A stretch of DNA of 6,025 nucleotides, taken from the NCBI GenBank assembly GCA_945870475.1, contig CAMBSR010000141.1, positions 1 through 6,025 on the forward strand, given 5' to 3'. The notes beneath the pieces were generated by a model, which saw nothing but the letters and a program-made list of their open reading frames with translations, did not search any database and was not told the origin of the DNA. Shown here piece by piece: positions 4,136 to 6,025 of the stretch. How positions within the stretch are numbered: the first letter of the stretch is position 1; each line of letters opens with the position of its first letter. This stretch comes from Phycisphaera mikurensis NBRC 102666 (GTDB lineage: Bacteria; Planctomycetota; Phycisphaerae; Phycisphaerales; SM1A02). The position numbers and the translations under genes are program-made.

Positions 4136-6025
4136 TCAGCCGACCGTCCATGCACCGAGCATCAGCCCGATGTCCGCGCCGGTCACGGCGCCGTCGTGGT
4201 TCAGGTCGCCCACCGGCGGGTTCGGCACGCCGAACTGGCCAAGGAGCAGGCCGAGGTCGCTGCCGTTGACCACGCCGTCGCCGTTGAGGTCACCGAACAC
4301 CTGTCCCGTGCACGAGACGCAGTCGTGGCGGATCCAGTACGCGTTGCCGTCGAAGCCGGGCTCGACGGGCGGTTCGTCCGGCGGGGGCGGGTTCTCCGGA
4401 TCGATCAGCGTGCATGGCTGGCCGCTCCGGATGGCGCCGGCGTCCTGGCCGAGCGTCACCACGGCGTACCACTGGTCGCCGTCCACCGGGAACTCGGCCA
4501 CGATCGGCGAGCAGCGGCCGCCGAACGCGATCGACACGGTGCGCAGCGGACCGGCCATGGCGCCCTGCATCACGTGCAGCTCCGCGGGAAACTCCGCATC
4601 GAGCGTGAGCCGCACCGTGCGCGCGCCGACGCCGGATCCCAGCGAATACCAGTCCGTGTCGCGCGGCGCGCCCGTGGTGCACGTGCCGGCGATCGTCTGT
4701 CCGGCGGAAAGCAGCATGGACTGCCCGTCGCGCGTGGCGCCGTCGTTGAGGTGCTTGTAGCACACCTCGTCTTCCGCAGTGGCACCGGCGGGCACGGTCA
4801 CCGTGCAGGGCGGCAGGCCGCAAAGCACACCCGCGCGCGCCACGCACACCCAGTCCCACGTGGCACCGTCGCAGTAGCCATCAAGCGGCGTGACTCGGCC
4901 GCAGCAGTCGGGGTCCTCGCAGCCGGGGTCGGCATGCACCACGTCGCACGGGCCGTACGAGGGGCACACCAGGCCGTTGCACTCGGTGTCGGCGATGTCC
5001 ACGCAGGTCTCGTCCCATGCAACTTCGCAGCAGTCGGGCGCGATGCCGCACACCTTCTCGCAGCAAGGCGTGGTGAAGCAGCCGGGGGTCGCGTGCGGCT
5101 CGTCGCAGCGACCGCCGCCGCCGGAGGGGCCGCATGCCGCAGGCGGCACGAGCGAAGCGGCGTTCGGTGCAGCGCCCGGTTCCGGGCCGAACGCGGCCAG
5201 CTGCCGCGCCAGCGCGCAGGCCGGCGAGTCACCGAGCGTGCGGGCATCGGCCACGAACGCGGCCACCGATTCCTCTGCGCGCGTGCGCACCGGGGCCATG
5301 GACGCGAAGCAGCTGCGCAGGTTCGGATAGCCCATCACGTAGTTGCCGCCGATGTCCGCCTCCAGGAGGTCCGGATCGCAGTCGCTATCCACGTTGACGG
5401 CCAGGAAGTGGCGCGCGAAGCTCGAGTAGCCCAGGAGCTGCGGCGTGCCGAAGGAAAGCCCCGCGGGCGTGGAATCGTTGCGCCACACCCAGATGTTGCC
5501 GGGAAGCGCGGTACTGCTCACTGCATCCAGGTCGCCGTCGGCATCCAGGTCGGCAAGCAGCGCTCCCCAGTGGTAGCCGCCGCTGCCCTGACCCACCATG
5601 ACCGCGTTGCCGAATGCGCCAAGCCCATCGTTGCGGAACACCACCAGCGGCTGGCCCGCGCCGGTCGAGAGGAGCGGGGCCAGGATGTCCACGTCGCCGT
5701 CGTTGTCGATGTCGCCGAGATCGAAGCTGACGACCGCCGGCCTGGTGGAGCCCGGGAAATCCGGCGCCACCCATGAGATGGGCGAGCGGAACGTCCCGCC
5801 CGCCTGCCCGAAGAACACGTCGAAGCGCCGCGTGCCGATGCAGCCGACCACCAGGTCCGCGCGCCCATCGTCGTCGAGGTCCGCGGCCTGCACGTCCTGC
5901 GGGCCCGGCGTACCGCCCGACCATGCATCCACGCGGATCCGCTGCGAGACAGCGAAGCTTGCGCCCGGCCCGTTGCGCACGATGGCCACGTGCTCGCTCC
6001 CGTAGCAGGACACCGCGAAGTCCAT
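4136..6025 (-). CDS. Large exported FG-GAP/VCBS-repeat, Cys-rich, dockerin-tailed protein (5' end outside window)
   Basis: At least 629 residues, cut at its N-terminus by the window edge. Domains in visible order are as follows. Residues 1-225 are FG-GAP/VCBS-type repeats with Asp-rich calcium loops at 49-57 (DLDDDGRAD), 105-113 (DIDNDGDVD), 159-167 (DLDADGDLD) and a diverged one at 213-219, spaced 54-56 residues apart. A linker (about 240-300) follows, then two cysteine-rich modules (307-349 and 360-402). A beta domain (about 407-540) has DTDWY at 456-460, resembling bacterial pre-peptidase C-terminal (PPC) domains. A Pro-rich linker (545-556) leads to a dockerin-like domain (577-629) with loops D579/N581/D583/N587/D590 and D607/N609/D611/T615/D618. 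The methionine at base 6025 aligns inside a preceding calcium loop, so it is not the true start. FG-GAP repeats form beta-propellers used in surface or extracellular binding. Export is inferred from the domains, since no signal peptide is visible. No enzyme active site is recognised; a binding or structural surface role is the best guess. Confidence 0.85.
   Translation of the reverse strand: MDFAVSCYGSEHVAIVRNGPGASFAVSQRIRVDAWSGGTPGPQDVQAADLDDDGRADLVVGCIGTRRFDVFFGQAGGTFRSPISWVAPDFPGSTRPAVVSFDLGDIDNDGDVDILAPLLSTGAGQPLVVFRNDGLGAFGNAVMVGQGSGGYHWGALLADLDADGDLDAVSSTALPGNIWVWRNDSTPAGLSFGTPQLLGYSSFARHFLAVNVDSDCDPDLLEADIGGNYVMGYPNLRSCFASMAPVRTRAEESVAAFVADARTLGDSPACALARQLAAFGPEPGAAPNAASLVPPAACGPSGGGGRCDEPHATPGCFTTPCCEKVCGIAPDCCEVAWDETCVDIADTECNGLVCPSYGPCDVVHADPGCEDPDCCGRVTPLDGYCDGATWDWVCVARAGVLCGLPPCTVTVPAGATAEDEVCYKHLNDGATRDGQSMLLSAGQTIAGTCTTGAPRDTDWYSLGSGVGARTVRLTLDAEFPAELHVMQGAMAGPLRTVSIAFGGRCSPIVAEFPVDGDQWYAVVTLGQDAGAIRSGQPCTLIDPENPPPPDEPPVEPGFDGNAYWIRHDCVSCTGQVFGDLNGDGVVNGSDLGLLLGQFGVPNPPVGDLNHDGAVTGADIGLMLGAWTVG
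4820..5107 (-). repeat. Two tandem cysteine-rich modules (C-x3-H-x3-GC ... W-D-x2-C type)
   Basis: Within the FG-GAP protein, residues 307-349 and 360-402 share a pattern: C-x3-H-x2-PGC, then paired cysteines, then W-D-x2-C and a final cysteine eight residues later. The first module is complete (C307, H311, C316, C321, C322, C326, C332, C333, W337, C341, C349). The second keeps C360, H364, C369, C374, C375, C385, W390, C394 and C402 but lacks the counterpart of C326 and has one cysteine instead of the CC pair. I recall similar modules in planctomycete exported proteins but know no function. Disulphide-stabilised folding outside the cytoplasm is likely. Confidence 0.75.

Noticed and set aside
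4062..4151. Upstream ATG at 4151 as start of the shorter dockerin protein
   Set aside because: It would place 30 non-family residues before a clear signal peptide and overlap the upstream gene's stop codon.
4196..5776. Long plus-strand open frame opposite the FG-GAP/dockerin gene
   Set aside because: Its translation is His/Arg/Ala-rich and featureless, while the minus strand encodes clear calcium loops, cysteine modules and a dockerin.
6023..6025. ATG at the right edge as the true start of the FG-GAP protein
   Set aside because: Aligning the repeats puts this methionine at the position of A56 in the next loop, immediately before the last Asp of a calcium loop, so it is internal to a repeat and the gene continues beyond the window.

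Overview
This is a GC-rich window with dense codon packing. The best taxonomic clue is a pair of exported proteins that end in dockerin-like calcium-loop repeats of the type GDLN-x-DG-x-VNG-x-DLGL, followed by a C-terminal W-T-x-G. Dockerins without a cellulosome, FG-GAP/VCBS repeats and double-cysteine modules together are typical of Planctomycetota, most likely Phycisphaerae. This is inference from motif style. Most start codons lack a strong Shine-Dalgarno sequence, which fits.

Left edge (1-465): a well-formed TPP riboswitch lies on the minus strand (5-98). It reads out of the window, so a thiamine biosynthesis or transport gene should begin at or just beyond position 1. Between it and the first plus-strand gene are about 367 bases with no convincing gene. 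This stretch holds several short perfect dyads and potential stem-loops, and it must carry the two divergent promoters.

Centre (466-2996, plus strand): a double-length Lrp/AsnC-type regulator is followed by a DinB-superfamily protein and then a fold-type II PLP enzyme of the serine racemase / threonine-serine dehydratase family. The last two overlap by ATGA and are almost certainly co-translated. The layout suggests an amino-acid-responsive regulator next to an enzyme that deaminates or racemises hydroxy-amino acids. The DinB protein's role is unknown. The PLP gene meets the next, convergent gene across a long GC-rich hairpin that runs from one stop codon to the other (2994-3029).

Right side (3027-6025, minus strand): two tandem genes for exported dockerin-tailed proteins. 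The downstream one (3027-4061) is complete, with a signal peptide and an unrecognised beta-rich body. The upstream one (4136-6025) is cut by the window edge. It contains FG-GAP calcium loops, two cysteine-rich modules, a PPC-like beta domain and a C-terminal dockerin.

I see no mobile element, CRISPR array, tRNA or rRNA. I found no clear evidence of a wholly new system. The items most worth a second look are the riboswitch with a possible start codon inside its P1 helix, the structured leader before the regulator, the stop-to-stop hairpin and the tandem dockerin proteins.
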